From Peptococcaceae bacterium (GTDB lineage: Bacteria > Bacillota > Peptococcia > DRI-13 > PHAD01): a DNA stretch of 64,000 nucleotides. The translations under genes and the position numbers were made by a program. The stretch lies in assembly GCA_024655825.1 (NCBI GenBank), contig JANLFJ010000011.1, positions 22,324 to 86,323 of the forward strand, written 5' to 3'. Every line of letters starts with the position of its first letter. The first letter of the stretch is position 1. Below the pieces are notes generated by a model. The model was given only the letters and a program-made list of their open reading frames with translations, was not told where the DNA came from and did not search any database. Below, piece after piece: positions 34,380 to 43,858 of the stretch.

Positions 34380-35684
34380 TTGCCCGAACTTAATAAACTG
34401 CCGGTACACACGGAACAAACCACCAATGATAACCAAAAAAACAAAGCGGCTGCCGGAATAAACGTGAACAGTTACCGCTGGACTGCTCTTGTTATGAATA
34501 CGGCACTTCAAACCATGCAGTCCGTCGTTTCCACTTCCACCGGTGTGCTGGCGCCTTTTGTTGTAGCGGACCTGGGATTGACCAAGGCGATGATCGGTTT
34601 TGCGGGCGGCGCCGTCAATATAGGCATGTCCGGCACAGCACTTTTGGCGGGAAGGCTGGCCGATAAAAAGGGAGAAAAGCCGGTCCTGGCCGTGGGGGCA
34701 ATAATGGCGGGCTTGGCGATTACGTTGGCTTCGCGCGCCGTTTCTTTTTACACGCTTGCGGCAGCTCTTCTTTTTACCGGGCTGTGGAGTTCCACGACCA
34801 CACCGGCGGGAAGCAAGGCAATGATGAAGTGGTTCCCGCCCGACAGGCTTGGCCTGGCCCTGGGCATCAGGCAGACAGGGGTCCCCCTGGGTGGTTTTAT
34901 CGGCGCCCTGCTGCTGCCAGTCTTGGCCCAGAACTGGGGCTGGAGGACGGCGATGGCCGCAGCAGGCTGTATAGTTATTATCGGTGGTGTCGGCTTTTAC
35001 ATATCATACAAGGATTTTCCCGCTCCGGTTGAGCAGGCGGGAAAGGAAAAAGAACAGTCACCGGGGGGAAGCTGGACCTTCCTGCGCAATGCCGGTATTT
35101 GGCTGGCCATCTTGGCTGGTCTTGTTTTCCAGGGGTCACAGTTTATCATGCTGACCTATCTTGTTTTGTACCTTCGTGACAGCGTGGGTTTGAAAGTTGC
35201 CGTGGCCAGTCTTTGCCTGGCCGCCGCCCAGCTGGGGGGAATAGCGGGCCGTGTTGGACTGGGATATTTCAGCGACGTTTTTTTCCACGGCGCCCGTAAG
35301 CCCGTTTTAATAATGGAAGGGGTTCTCCTTACCGCGGTGACGGTTTCCCTCTCCGCCTTTCATGCGGGAACCCCTTTTGGGGTCATGGCGCTGGTTTCCT
35401 GGTTTTTCGGCTTGTCGGCTATGGGCTGGAGCGGTCTGCACATTGCGCTTATTACTAAACTGGCTGGCCAGGAGCAGGGAGGAGCGGCGGTGGGACTGTG
35501 CATTGCCTTGCTTCAGGCGGGAACACTTTTATTCCCTCCCCTGTTCGGACACATAATAGACATGACCGGCTCGTATCGTTTAAGCTGGCTGGGCCTGGCT
35601 TTTGCTGCGCTGCTTGGGACGTCCCTGGTTTTGAGGGTCAGGGAGCCGGCCGGAAAAGAAAAGGGAGAAAGTTTACAGGCATGA
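34380..35684 (+). CDS. Major facilitator superfamily transporter
   Basis: The 434-residue protein has about twelve membrane segments and the MFS loop-2/3 motif (GRLADKKGEKPVLAVG). The family is of the oxalate/formate-antiporter or monocarboxylate type (GIRQTGVPLGGFIGALLLP), typical of small organic acid carriers. The start is TTG at 34380 behind GGTGA; about 35 hydrophilic residues precede the first helix. Its position after the catabolic cluster and chemoreceptor suggests that it brings in the cluster's substrate, an inference from neighbourhood. Confidence 0.88.
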   Translation: MPELNKLPVHTEQTTNDNQKNKAAAGINVNSYRWTALVMNTALQTMQSVVSTSTGVLAPFVVADLGLTKAMIGFAGGAVNIGMSGTALLAGRLADKKGEKPVLAVGAIMAGLAITLASRAVSFYTLAAALLFTGLWSSTTTPAGSKAMMKWFPPDRLGLALGIRQTGVPLGGFIGALLLPVLAQNWGWRTAMAAAGCIVIIGGVGFYISYKDFPAPVEQAGKEKEQSPGGSWTFLRNAGIWLAILAGLVFQGSQFIMLTYLVLYLRDSVGLKVAVASLCLAAAQLGGIAGRVGLGYFSDVFFHGARKPVLIMEGVLLTAVTVSLSAFHAGTPFGVMALVSWFFGLSAMGWSGLHIALITKLAGQEQGGAAVGLCIALLQAGTLLFPPLFGHIIDMTGSYRLSWLGLAFAALLGTSLVLRVREPAGKEKGESLQA

Positions 35685-35700
35685 AAGGATTAATGGTTTA

Positions 35701-36927
35701 TTAATGCTTGGGATTAGGAAGGAGCACCGTGAAAGTGGTCCCCTGGCCGGGGATGCTGGAGGCCCTGATGTTTCCCCGGTGTTCTTTAACTATGCATTCG
35801 GCGATGGCAAGCCCCAGCCCGGTTCCGCCTTTCTCCCGGTCCCTGGCCTTGTCAACCCTGTAAAAACGTTCAAATATTCTCGTCAAATGTTCCGGCTCGA
35901 TACCCTCGCCTGTATCTTGAACGGTGATTTCAACCTTTGACCCTATATCCCTGAGGTTTACGGAGATGCGGCCGCCGGCTGGCGTGTATTTGAGGGCGTT
36001 GTCGATAAGGATGCCCAGGAGCTGTTTTATACGGGTTTCGTCTCCCGTAAAACAAAGGGCAGGAAGAGTAAAATCAAATTTAACCCCTTTTTTTACGGCA
36101 AGCGGTTCAAACGACTGGAGCGCTTCTTGCAGCGCCTTGCCCAGGGAAAAGAGGCGGACATCGCGAGAATCATGGTGAGAGTCGGCCCGGGCCAGGAAAA
36201 GCATGTTATCAACCAGTTTAGTCAGGCTTTTCAATTCGGTTTTGATATTATCCAGCCATTTGCCCTGGCTCTTGACTGTTTCCAAGGGATTTCCCATCAC
36301 CAGGTCCAGGTTTGTCTGGATTACCGCAAGCGGGGTGCGCAGTTCGTGGGAGGCGTCGGCCAAAAAGTTTTTTTGCTGCTCCCAGGCTTTTTTAACAGGT
36401 ATTAGCGCCCGGTGGGCAAGAAAAAGACTGCCGAAAAAGGTAAGGCCAAGCCCGGCCAGCCCGGTTATAGTCAGCGCAGCAAGCAGGTTCCGCAGGATTT
36501 CTTTTTCCTGCCTGGTGCTGATAAACACGTAGGAGGTTTCCCCGCTTGGGGCCGGGTATTTCAGAAAGCGGTACGTGTCGGCGCTGTCCTCCACGATCCT
36601 GTTTTTGCCGCTCCCTGCACGAGCGGCTTTTGTTGTGAGGAGTTCAAGCTGTTCTGAAGTCAAGGGCAGGTTTCCCGAAAAGTCGATTAACTGCCCAGAG
36701 GTGCCGGTCCTGACGTATACATAATTGAAAGCGCGTCGGTAGCGTTCCCTGATGGGGGCTGGCGAACCGGCCGCCTCTTCAGCGACAATAAGCCGCATCA
36801 TTTGTTCGGAGCCGCGGACAATATTCTTTTCCATAACCAGGTATACGCCCGACAGGATGACGACCAGGATCAGGCCAACTACCAGGACGTTGATCATAGT
36901 TAGACTCATCCTTAACCGGTTGAACAT
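35701..36927 (-). CDS. Sensor histidine kinase
   Basis: The 408-residue kinase has two membrane segments (about residues 10-32 and 150-172) enclosing an extracytoplasmic sensor of about 115 residues. The H box is FLADASHELRTPLAVIQ, followed by N, G1 (DTGEGIEPEHLTRIFERFYR) and G2 (GGTGLGLAI) boxes. It is encoded immediately after its response regulator, with one base between them. The pair is divergent from a MacAB-like efflux operon and probably controls it, as in antimicrobial-peptide or envelope-stress systems. Confidence 0.93.
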   Translation of the reverse strand: MFNRLRMSLTMINVLVVGLILVVILSGVYLVMEKNIVRGSEQMMRLIVAEEAAGSPAPIRERYRRAFNYVYVRTGTSGQLIDFSGNLPLTSEQLELLTTKAARAGSGKNRIVEDSADTYRFLKYPAPSGETSYVFISTRQEKEILRNLLAALTITGLAGLGLTFFGSLFLAHRALIPVKKAWEQQKNFLADASHELRTPLAVIQTNLDLVMGNPLETVKSQGKWLDNIKTELKSLTKLVDNMLFLARADSHHDSRDVRLFSLGKALQEALQSFEPLAVKKGVKFDFTLPALCFTGDETRIKQLLGILIDNALKYTPAGGRISVNLRDIGSKVEITVQDTGEGIEPEHLTRIFERFYRVDKARDREKGGTGLGLAIAECIVKEHRGNIRASSIPGQGTTFTVLLPNPKH

Positions 36928-36928
36928 G

Positions 36929-37603
36929 TCAGACCTCCTTCAGGGAATAACCGATGCCCCTGACTGTTTCGATGCGAACGGGGCAGCCGGGAATGTTAAG
37001 TTTTTTACGAAGAAAATGGACATATATCTCCAGGTTGTTGATTTCAACATCGGAGCAAGGTCCCCAGACGCGGCTGAAAATCTGGTCCCTGGTGATCACC
37101 TGGCCGGGATTTCGCAGGAATAGTTCCAGGAGCTTCGTTTCCTTGTAGGTTAGCTTGATTGTCCTGCCGCCGGCCACGGCTTCGCAGCGCAGGGGATCAA
37201 GAGTTAGGGTTGAAAGCTGCAGCAGTTCATCTTGGTATTGTCCTGCCTTTCTGCGGCTGAGGGCGCGCAGGCGTGCCAGGAGTTCCTCCGCCGCGAACGG
37301 CTTGACCAGGTAATCATCAGCACCGGCGTCCAGGCCTTCTACCCTGTCCCTGACGGAGTCTTTGGCCGTGAGTAAAATAACGGTGGTCTCGATGCCCTGG
37401 GCTCGCAGTTCTTGCAGCACCGAGATGCCGTCTTTGCCGGGGAGCAGGCGGTCAAGGATTATCAGGTCATAAATGCCTGTTTCCGCCAGGGCTAGGCCGC
37501 TGCAGCCGTCGTAAGCGGCATCGGCATCGTAGCCGTTTTTGTTTAAAATATAGAGAAGCGCTTCCGAAAGGCGTTTTTCATCCTCGATTAAAAGAACCCT
37601 CAT
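36929..37603 (-). CDS. OmpR-family response regulator
   Basis: The 224-residue protein has a receiver domain with the phosphorylated aspartate in LIILDRLLPGKDG and the switch lysine in YLVKPFAAEELLARL. A C-terminal OmpR/PhoB winged helix follows (LTYKETKLLELFLRNPGQVI, VRGIGYSLK). It is the first gene of the regulator-kinase operon and faces the efflux operon across a 150-base intergenic region containing a tandem TTTTAAG repeat. Confidence 0.94.
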   Translation of the reverse strand: MRVLLIEDEKRLSEALLYILNKNGYDADAAYDGCSGLALAETGIYDLIILDRLLPGKDGISVLQELRAQGIETTVILLTAKDSVRDRVEGLDAGADDYLVKPFAAEELLARLRALSRRKAGQYQDELLQLSTLTLDPLRCEAVAGGRTIKLTYKETKLLELFLRNPGQVITRDQIFSRVWGPCSDVEINNLEIYVHFLRKKLNIPGCPVRIETVRGIGYSLKEV

Positions 37604-37690
37604 TGTTATAACTCCTCGAAATATAACCTGTTAATTTTAAAATAGCTTAAAAAATGCCGTTAAGCAATTTTTGAGGAAAAACATTTTGCT

Positions 37691-37709
37691 TTTTAAGGAA
37701 ATTTTAAGC
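37691..37709 (+). promoter_or_regulatory. Candidate response-regulator box of the efflux operon
   Basis: TTTTAAGG and TTTTAAGC are direct repeats 11 bases apart (37691 and 37702), the spacing used by OmpR-family regulators. They lie 45-60 bases before the adaptor gene, where a regulator would help a weak promoter. Confidence 0.45.
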
Positions 37710-37753
37710 TTGATATTAGAGAATAGAGAGTAGTCCGAACGAGGAGGAATGAC

Positions 37754-39367
37754 ATGGTTATCAGCTTGAAGCGGTGGGGCAAAAAAACTCTCCACTACTG
37801 GAAAGGTTTGCGGACCTGGCTTAAATTGGCGTTCCTGCTGGGTCTTGTTTTGGTGATAGCAGGTTCGGGTTATGTTATATCCAGCAAAACAAAAAACGCT
37901 GAAGTAGCCGTGCGGTCTACGGTAAAAGTGGAAAGAGGAGCCATCAGGGTCACGGTTTCGGGGAGCGGCCCGGTTCTGGCCACCAGGGAGCAGGTGATCA
38001 AGTCTCCAGGCAGCGGCACACTCCAGGAGATGCTGGTGAAAGACGGCCAACGGGTGGAGGAGGGGCAGACGATTCTCACTCTTTTGAGCGCCGATGTGGA
38101 AGCCCGCATCGCCGAAGTAAGGGACCTTGAGCGGCAGGTCAACGACCTGTATTACAGGGCTCCCGACGCAGCAGTCGTAACGACGGTTCATGTTAATCCG
38201 GGCCAGAAAGTGAGTGCCGGGACACCGATTTTGTCCCTAACCGATTCGAAAAAGGTGAATCTCAACGTACCTGCCGCAAGTTCGGGAGATTTCCAGCCGG
38301 GGAGCAGGATAACCATGACCCTGCTCGAATACGGCCGGCAGGTCACGGGAAAAGTGCTGGCCGTTGGAAACCCCTATTCCATTAACGGCAAGGACCTCGT
38401 TTCCCTTTCCGTCTATCTTGACAGCGGCGCTGTCGTGCAGGCCAACACGCTGGTAGAAGCGGCGCTGGAGAAAGGAGGGCAAGCGACGCCCGGTTCACTT
38501 AATCCCGGTCTGACCCTCGAAGTTAAAGCTCCTGCCGAAGGGATTGTCAAGGAGATTTTGGTTAACAAGAACGATATGGTGGAAAGCGGCGAGCATTTGT
38601 TTACTATCGAAAGCCCGGCCTTGTTGAGCGAATATGCCGCCAAGCTGGCGGCGCTGGGAAACGTTAAGCCAACGGACAGGGGAATTGCCGTGACGGCGAA
38701 TTATACCGGGTATTTTTACGCGCCGGTGGACACAGCAGGACCCAAGAACACCTATCTTCAGACAGGTGATGAAATAACCGCCGGCCAGGAACTGGGCAAA
38801 GTCGTCAGCAAGGAAGGAGTGCAGATTTCCTTCACCGTGGACGAACTTGATGTGGGCAAGGTGCAGATCGGGCAAAAGGCGACGGTCACAGCAGGAGCAC
38901 AGCCCGGGAAAACATATGAGGGAGAAGTGGTGCGAATAGCCGGTGAGGGAATTGTCCAAAACGGCGTGGCTTTTTACTGGGTTACGGTGGAAGTCAAGGA
39001 CTGGCAAGGATTGATGCTGGGGATGACGGCTGATGTGGAAATTGTGGTCGCCGAAAAAGAAGATGTCCTGGTTCTTCCCATTACGGCCATCCAGGACATG
39101 CGCGGCCGCAAGTACGTTCTTCTCAAAGAAGCGCCGGACCGGAGCAAAACGAATGCGCCCGCTGCCCAGGGCCAAAGACAGCTGCCGGAAAACGCGGTAC
39201 CCGTGGAAATAGGGCTGCATAATGAAAACATGGTGGAAATAGTCCGCGGACTTGAAGCCGGCCAGGAAGTCCTGCTTCCTGGAGCCGCCAGGACTTCCAA
39301 CAACAGCACAGGGGTTCCCCGGATGGGCGTTCCCGTTCCGGGAGTCGTGCGCCCGGCGGGGCGTTAG
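37754..39367 (+). CDS. MacA-like efflux adaptor (HlyD family)
   Basis: The 537-residue protein has one N-terminal membrane anchor (about residues 20-42) and an extracytoplasmic membrane-fusion-protein region. Two lipoyl-like hairpins are visible ([38 protein letters not shown]), with beta-barrel and membrane-proximal domains after them. It is longer than E. coli MacA because a second, partly duplicated barrel/lipoyl unit (about residues 250-340) is present. In a Gram-positive host there is no TolC, so it probably gathers substrate or assembles the ABC pump at the membrane. The ATPase and permease genes follow directly. Confidence 0.88.
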   Translation: MVISLKRWGKKTLHYWKGLRTWLKLAFLLGLVLVIAGSGYVISSKTKNAEVAVRSTVKVERGAIRVTVSGSGPVLATREQVIKSPGSGTLQEMLVKDGQRVEEGQTILTLLSADVEARIAEVRDLERQVNDLYYRAPDAAVVTTVHVNPGQKVSAGTPILSLTDSKKVNLNVPAASSGDFQPGSRITMTLLEYGRQVTGKVLAVGNPYSINGKDLVSLSVYLDSGAVVQANTLVEAALEKGGQATPGSLNPGLTLEVKAPAEGIVKEILVNKNDMVESGEHLFTIESPALLSEYAAKLAALGNVKPTDRGIAVTANYTGYFYAPVDTAGPKNTYLQTGDEITAGQELGKVVSKEGVQISFTVDELDVGKVQIGQKATVTAGAQPGKTYEGEVVRIAGEGIVQNGVAFYWVTVEVKDWQGLMLGMTADVEIVVAEKEDVLVLPITAIQDMRGRKYVLLKEAPDRSKTNAPAAQGQRQLPENAVPVEIGLHNENMVEIVRGLEAGQEVLLPGAARTSNNSTGVPRMGVPVPGVVRPAGR

Positions 39368-39378
39368 GAGAGCAGACG

Positions 39379-40056
39379 ATGTTAAAAATGGTTGATATCA
39401 GCAAGGTTTATAAAATGGGAGATATTGAGGTGCCGGCCTTGAGGGCTGTCAACCTTGAGATGGAGGAAGGAGAATTCGTGGCGATCATGGGGCCTTCCGG
39501 ATCAGGCAAATCCACCCTGATGAACCTGATCGGCTGCCTCGATACTCCGACCCAGGGCAAGTACTGGCTGGACAGCAGGGAGGTAAGCCTGCTTTCCGAT
39601 GATGAACTGGCCGATATAAGGAACATGAAAATCGGGTTCGTCTTCCAGGGGTTTAATCTCTTGCCCAGGCTCACGGCCCTGGAAAACGTGGAACTCCCTT
39701 TGATTTACCGGGGCGTAGGCAGCAGGGAAAGAAGGGAAAAGGCCATGGAAGCGCTGGCCAGGGTGGGACTGGAGAACAGGATGAACCATAAACCGAGTGA
39801 ACTTTCGGGAGGCCAGCAGCAGCGGGTGGCCATTGCCAGGGCCCTGGCGGGAAACCCGCCGCTCATTCTGGCAGACGAACCGACGGGCAACCTGGACAGC
39901 GCATCAGGGAAAGAGGTCCTGGCCACCCTTGGCGAACTCAACAGGCAGGGACACAGCATAGTGCTGATTACCCATGACCCGGACATCGCCGCTCAGGCGG
40001 CGCGGATAGTGAGAATTCAGGATGGAATAATCGTCAGTGACGAAAGGAGAACATAA
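39379..40056 (+). CDS. MacB-type ABC transporter ATPase
   Basis: The 225-residue protein has Walker A (GPSGSGKST), the Q loop ([13 protein letters not shown]), the signature [15 protein letters not shown] and Walker B ([13 protein letters not shown]). These features place it in the LolD/MacB/FtsE group, which power extraction or signalling by FtsX-type permeases rather than channel transport. It lies 12 bases after the adaptor gene and one base before the permease gene. Confidence 0.95.
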   Translation: MLKMVDISKVYKMGDIEVPALRAVNLEMEEGEFVAIMGPSGSGKSTLMNLIGCLDTPTQGKYWLDSREVSLLSDDELADIRNMKIGFVFQGFNLLPRLTALENVELPLIYRGVGSRERREKAMEALARVGLENRMNHKPSELSGGQQQRVAIARALAGNPPLILADEPTGNLDSASGKEVLATLGELNRQGHSIVLITHDPDIAAQAARIVRIQDGIIVSDERRT

Positions 40057-41226
40057 ATGGAATTCTGGCAGGCGATTCGCCTGGGGCTGAACGGCATCAT
40101 GGGCAATAAACTGCGCTCCTTTTTGACAATGCTGGGGGTGATCATGGGAGTGGCGGCAGTTATTGTGCTGGTAGCGCTGGCCGAGGGTTCCACCCAGCAG
40201 GTAACGGAAAGGATACAGAGCATGGGCTCCAATCTTCTTTCCGTAAACATCAGGGGCAGGGGTGATACGGGTTACCTTACTTATGACGATGTTTTGAAGT
40301 GGGAAGATTTTGAGGGGGTGGCCAGGGTCGCTCCCAGCATAACGACACAGACCCAGGCCAAGTTTGGCAATAAAACCAAGGATATTATGGTTGAGGGAAC
40401 GAACGAGTCCTATCACGAGGTGCGCAACACCCACGTCACGATGGGGCGGGAAATGAGCGCCATCGATGTGGAATTCCGCGAAAAAGTGGCCCTTATCGGG
40501 GCCAACGTGGCCAAGGAACTGTTTGGCGAATTCAGTCCCCTGGGTGAAACTATTAAGCTGAGAGGGATAAATTACCGGGTAATCGGCGTCCTGGAAAGCA
40601 AGGGAAGCACGATCGGAGGTTCAGGAGACGATAATGTGCTCATTCCCCTGACCTCGGCGGAAAGGTTTGTGGGAACCCGCGGCATAAGGCGAGTCTATGT
40701 GCAGGCTGAAAGCCCGGAAACTGTTGACCAGGTTATGTCAAAATTGACGGAAGTCTTGACTGACAAGTTCAAGGATCCTGATAATTTCAATGTCTTCAAC
40801 CAGGCGGAAATGCTGGAAACAGTCAACCAGGTGACAGCCATGCTTACCATGATGCTCGGCGGCATTGCCAGTATCGCCCTGGTGGTTGGGGGTATAGGGA
40901 TCATGAATATAATGCTGGTGACCGTGACGGAAAGAACAAGGGAAATCGGGATTCGAAAAGCCATAGGAGCCAAGAAACGCCACATACTGTACCAGTTCCT
41001 GGTGGAGGCCGTAGTAATCAGCTCGACAGGCGGGGTCATCGGGATTTTTGCCGGGCTCGGAATGGCGAGGCTTATAGCGCTCTTTACTTCCATCGCTGTT
41101 AAATTTTCTCTCTCCGTAATAGCCATCGCTTTTTCTTTCGCCGTTCTGGTAGGAATTGTGTTTGGCGTTTATCCCGCCAGCAAGGCGGCCCGGCTCAATC
41201 CTATCGAAGCGCTGCGCTACGAATGA
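40057..41226 (+). CDS. MacB/FtsX-type ABC permease
   Basis: The 389-residue permease has the MacB layout: one N-terminal membrane helix ([20 protein letters not shown]), a large extracytoplasmic periplasmic-core domain, and three C-terminal helices. The conserved motif [18 protein letters not shown] contacts the ATPase. It starts immediately after the ATPase stop. Together with adaptor and ATPase it would form a tripartite export or membrane-protein-extraction pump, perhaps for peptides or macrolide-like compounds. Confidence 0.94.
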   Translation: MEFWQAIRLGLNGIMGNKLRSFLTMLGVIMGVAAVIVLVALAEGSTQQVTERIQSMGSNLLSVNIRGRGDTGYLTYDDVLKWEDFEGVARVAPSITTQTQAKFGNKTKDIMVEGTNESYHEVRNTHVTMGREMSAIDVEFREKVALIGANVAKELFGEFSPLGETIKLRGINYRVIGVLESKGSTIGGSGDDNVLIPLTSAERFVGTRGIRRVYVQAESPETVDQVMSKLTEVLTDKFKDPDNFNVFNQAEMLETVNQVTAMLTMMLGGIASIALVVGGIGIMNIMLVTVTERTREIGIRKAIGAKKRHILYQFLVEAVVISSTGGVIGIFAGLGMARLIALFTSIAVKFSLSVIAIAFSFAVLVGIVFGVYPASKAARLNPIEALRYE

Positions 41227-41235
41227 GATTGGGGT

Positions 41236-41814
41236 TCAATTCATCTCATCCAGGGTGAGGCTGAAGCTGGGAATGAATTTGTCCATGAAATACCTGACTT
41301 CCGGGCAATCATAGCGGTCTATTTCCGCCTTGATGGCCTTTTTTGCTTCAATAAACTCATTATTTCCGGCTTTAAGTTCTTCCAGGCATTTTAGGTAGGC
41401 GCTTATCTTATCGGAGACTTTCACTATTCTCAGGTGCTCGCTGTCTTCATCCCCGTAAAAAAACAGTGAGGCGTAATCAGGCTTGAGTTCTGGAGGGAGC
41501 ATGTTTAAAAGCCTTTCCCGGGCGACTTCTTCAATACCACTGAATACTTGTTTTATTTGCGGGTTAAAATGCTTGATGGGACTGGCCAGGTCCCCGGTGA
41601 TGATTTCACTGACCTCGTGATAGATGGCCAGGAGCGCGATCCGTTCAGGATTAACATTACCCTGAAAAAAGCGGTTTTTGATTACCGCCAGGCAGTGGGC
41701 GATTACGGCTACCTGAAGGCTGTGTTCTTGGATATTCTCTGAATAAATGTTGTGCATTAATCCCCAGCGTTTTATAAGCTTCATCCTGGAAAGGTAAGCC
41801 AGGAAATGGCTCAT
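41236..41814 (-). CDS. YfbR-like 5'-deoxynucleotidase (HD-domain family)
   Basis: The 192-residue protein resembles YfbR, an HD-fold phosphohydrolase that dephosphorylates deoxynucleoside monophosphates. Metal-site blocks include the first histidine (ENIQEHSLQVA) and TGDLASPIK. In the HD motif itself the aspartate is replaced: the sequence reads YHEVSE rather than HD, leaving H-E. Glutamate could still bind metal, but activity is not certain. It has a strong AAGGAGGA ribosome site and is convergent with the efflux permease gene. Confidence 0.82.
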   Translation of the reverse strand: MSHFLAYLSRMKLIKRWGLMHNIYSENIQEHSLQVAVIAHCLAVIKNRFFQGNVNPERIALLAIYHEVSEIITGDLASPIKHFNPQIKQVFSGIEEVARERLLNMLPPELKPDYASLFFYGDEDSEHLRIVKVSDKISAYLKCLEELKAGNNEFIEAKKAIKAEIDRYDCPEVRYFMDKFIPSFSLTLDEMN

Positions 41815-41925
41815 GCGGGATTCCTCCTTCCGGGTTTGCTTTATTTTTGTAATAATAACCCTTTTTTAATTAAATATTTTAAGATAAAAATAGATAAACT
41901 TTATTTTTATTAGATCAGTTGCCGG

Positions 41926-42996
41926 TTAGTGGCTTTGGTTTATATAGACGGTCTGCGTCGGGTAGGCGAATTCTATCCCGCGTTTATCGAACTCCTCTTT
42001 CAGTTTGAAGTTGATTTCCTGCTGGATGTCCATATACTTGTTGTAGTCGCGGTCGTTTATGTAATAAACGATCTCGTAGTTGAGGCTGAAATTCCCGTAA
42101 GAAGCGAAATGGACCCGCTCAAAGGAAACATCGTCCATCTTCTCAATGATGTTTTTTATCAAAACCGGAATTTCTTTCAATTTCTCCAGGCTGGTTTCGT
42201 ATTTCACGCCTATGGTGAACAGCACTCGCCGCACGGCCATCCTTTTGTAATTGCGCAGGCGGGAGGAGGTAAGGTCCCCGTTGGATAAGATCAACTGTTC
42301 GCCGTTGATGCTGCGAAGTCTAGTTGTTTTCAGCCCTATGTGTTCGACCGTGCCCATGTATTCCCCGATGATAATAAAGTCCCCGATTTCGAAGGGACGA
42401 TCAAAAAAGATGGAAAAATAGCTAAAAACGTCCTGCAGGATGGCCTGAGCCGCAAAACCAATGGCGATCCCGCCGATGCCCAATCCGGCGATCAGGGCAT
42501 CTATTTCTATAAAGTTATCCAGCAAAAGGACGATAGCCAATCCCCAGACGGCTGCCTGTACCAGTTTCAGGATGACTTTCGGCGCGTAGTCCTGGGACAG
42601 GTCCTTATCCTTTTTTTCCAAGTATAAACTCAAGGCGTATACCAGCAGGGATGAAACAGAGCTGGCTCCCATTATGGTAAGCAGACCCAGACCCAGAAAA
42701 TTTACGGCTTTGGCCAACGATGCATTTAAAGTCAGATGCATTATGCCCAGGTAAAAAGCGCCGTAGTAAAAGAGCGGCATGATCTTTCCCCGGATAGTCG
42801 TAAGAAAGAAGTCGTCAAGCTTTGTTTCAGTATATTTTACTAATGAAGCGATGCGTTTCAGCATCAGGTGGTTAATTATTTTGATGGTTATAATTCCAGC
42901 GATAAAAATGCCAAGGCCGGCAAGGTAGTCAGCCAGTGTATTGCCGAAATAGGCCTGGTTCAGTATTTCTGCGACGGAGAAAATATTGCTTTTCAT
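41926..42996 (-). CDS. MscS-family mechanosensitive channel
   Basis: The 356-residue protein has four to five N-terminal membrane helices. The pore-lining helix and beta domain follow (GLGIGGIAIGFAAQAILQDV, FSIFFDRPFEIGDFIIIGEY), which is the MscS signature. The C-terminal cytoplasmic vestibule domain extends to the end. It should open under membrane tension and release solutes on osmotic downshock. Ribosome site AAGGAGGTA is strong. It stands alone. Confidence 0.93.
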   Translation of the reverse strand: MKSNIFSVAEILNQAYFGNTLADYLAGLGIFIAGIITIKIINHLMLKRIASLVKYTETKLDDFFLTTIRGKIMPLFYYGAFYLGIMHLTLNASLAKAVNFLGLGLLTIMGASSVSSLLVYALSLYLEKKDKDLSQDYAPKVILKLVQAAVWGLAIVLLLDNFIEIDALIAGLGIGGIAIGFAAQAILQDVFSYFSIFFDRPFEIGDFIIIGEYMGTVEHIGLKTTRLRSINGEQLILSNGDLTSSRLRNYKRMAVRRVLFTIGVKYETSLEKLKEIPVLIKNIIEKMDDVSFERVHFASYGNFSLNYEIVYYINDRDYNKYMDIQQEINFKLKEEFDKRGIEFAYPTQTVYINQSH

Positions 42997-43228
42997 GGAA
43001 AATACCTCCTTCTTCCTTACTTAAATATATTAACCCAAAAAACCGGCCGCAAACAACGCTTTTCTTGGTTGGAATTTGGTTTAACGAGAGTGGCTGCGAT
43101 TTTAAAAGAAATTGTTAAAGAGGAAACAATAATCAGGAAAGGTCAAACAATCCTGGTTTACATGCTCGAAAATGGGTAAAAAAAGCGTTTGCCTATTGAA
43201 CCTGTTGGTAATATATAATATAAACAAA

Positions 43229-43256
43229 GGTCAAATATGGTCAATAAATGACCATA
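43229..43256 (+). promoter_or_regulatory. CtsR-type operator of the Hsp20 gene
   Basis: GGTCAAA-TAT-GGTCAAT (43229-43245) matches the CtsR heptad direct repeat (A/G)GTCAAA-NAN-(A/G)GTCAAA at all but the last base. It overlaps a perfect palindrome, TATGGTCA-ATAAA-TGACCATA (43236-43256). It follows a TATAAT (near 43213) and lies 30 bases before the start codon, suited to repression lifted on heat shock. Confidence 0.7.
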
Positions 43257-43286
43257 TAAAACACAAATTGTCGGGAGGTGGATCAT

Positions 43287-43742
43287 ATGTTCGATCTGAT
43301 TCCTTTCAGAAGGGGAAAAACCAGTTTGACCCGGGAGCCAGCCAGTATTTTTGACCTGGAGAGCGTCTTTGAGAATTTCTTTAACGATGCGCTCTGGCCG
43401 TCTCTTTACGCGGGAAGCGGGAAAATGAAAGTGGACGTAAAGGAAAAGGACAGCGAGTTCATTGTGGAGGCTGAATTGCCGGGCGTCAAGAAGGAAGAGA
43501 TTGGCATCGACCTGGACGAAGACATGTTGACCATTTCGGTTAAGAGAAACGAAGAAATCGATGAAAAGAACGAGCGCTATATCCGCAGGGAAAGGAAATA
43601 CGGCATGATGTCTAGAAGTTTTTCCATCGCCAATGTTGACCCGGAAAAGGCTACCGCCAAGCTGGAGAACGGCATACTTACACTGGTGCTCCCCAAGAAA
43701 AAACCGGAAGGAAAGAGATTGAAGAAGATAGAAATCAAGTAA
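43287..43742 (+). CDS. Hsp20/alpha-crystallin small heat shock protein
   Basis: The 151-residue protein has an alpha-crystallin domain from about residue 45 (KMKVDVKEKDSEFIVEAELP, GVKKEEIGIDLDEDMLTISV) and the usual C-terminal A-x-x-x-n-GVL-like block (KLENGILTLVLPKKKPEGK). Such chaperones hold unfolded proteins without ATP. The frame extends to a GTG at 43278, but that is part of the ribosome site GGGAGGTG; the ATG at 43287 is the likely start. A CtsR-like operator lies just upstream. Confidence 0.93.
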   Translation: MFDLIPFRRGKTSLTREPASIFDLESVFENFFNDALWPSLYAGSGKMKVDVKEKDSEFIVEAELPGVKKEEIGIDLDEDMLTISVKRNEEIDEKNERYIRRERKYGMMSRSFSIANVDPEKATAKLENGILTLVLPKKKPEGKRLKKIEIK

Positions 43743-43750
43743 TGATCATT

Positions 43751-43778
43751 GCCGCCGGCGATCATGCCGGCGGTTTTT
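43751..43778 (+). terminator. Terminator after the Hsp20 gene
   Basis: CCGCCGGC pairs with GCCGGCGG around a short GATCAT-containing loop and is followed by TTTTTC. Confidence 0.9.
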
Positions 43779-43858
43779 CTATGCCGTTATTCTAAGATGC
43801 AAAAAAGCTAATAAAATAAATACCAGGCACAAGCACGAGCAGAAGGAGGAGATGCGAG

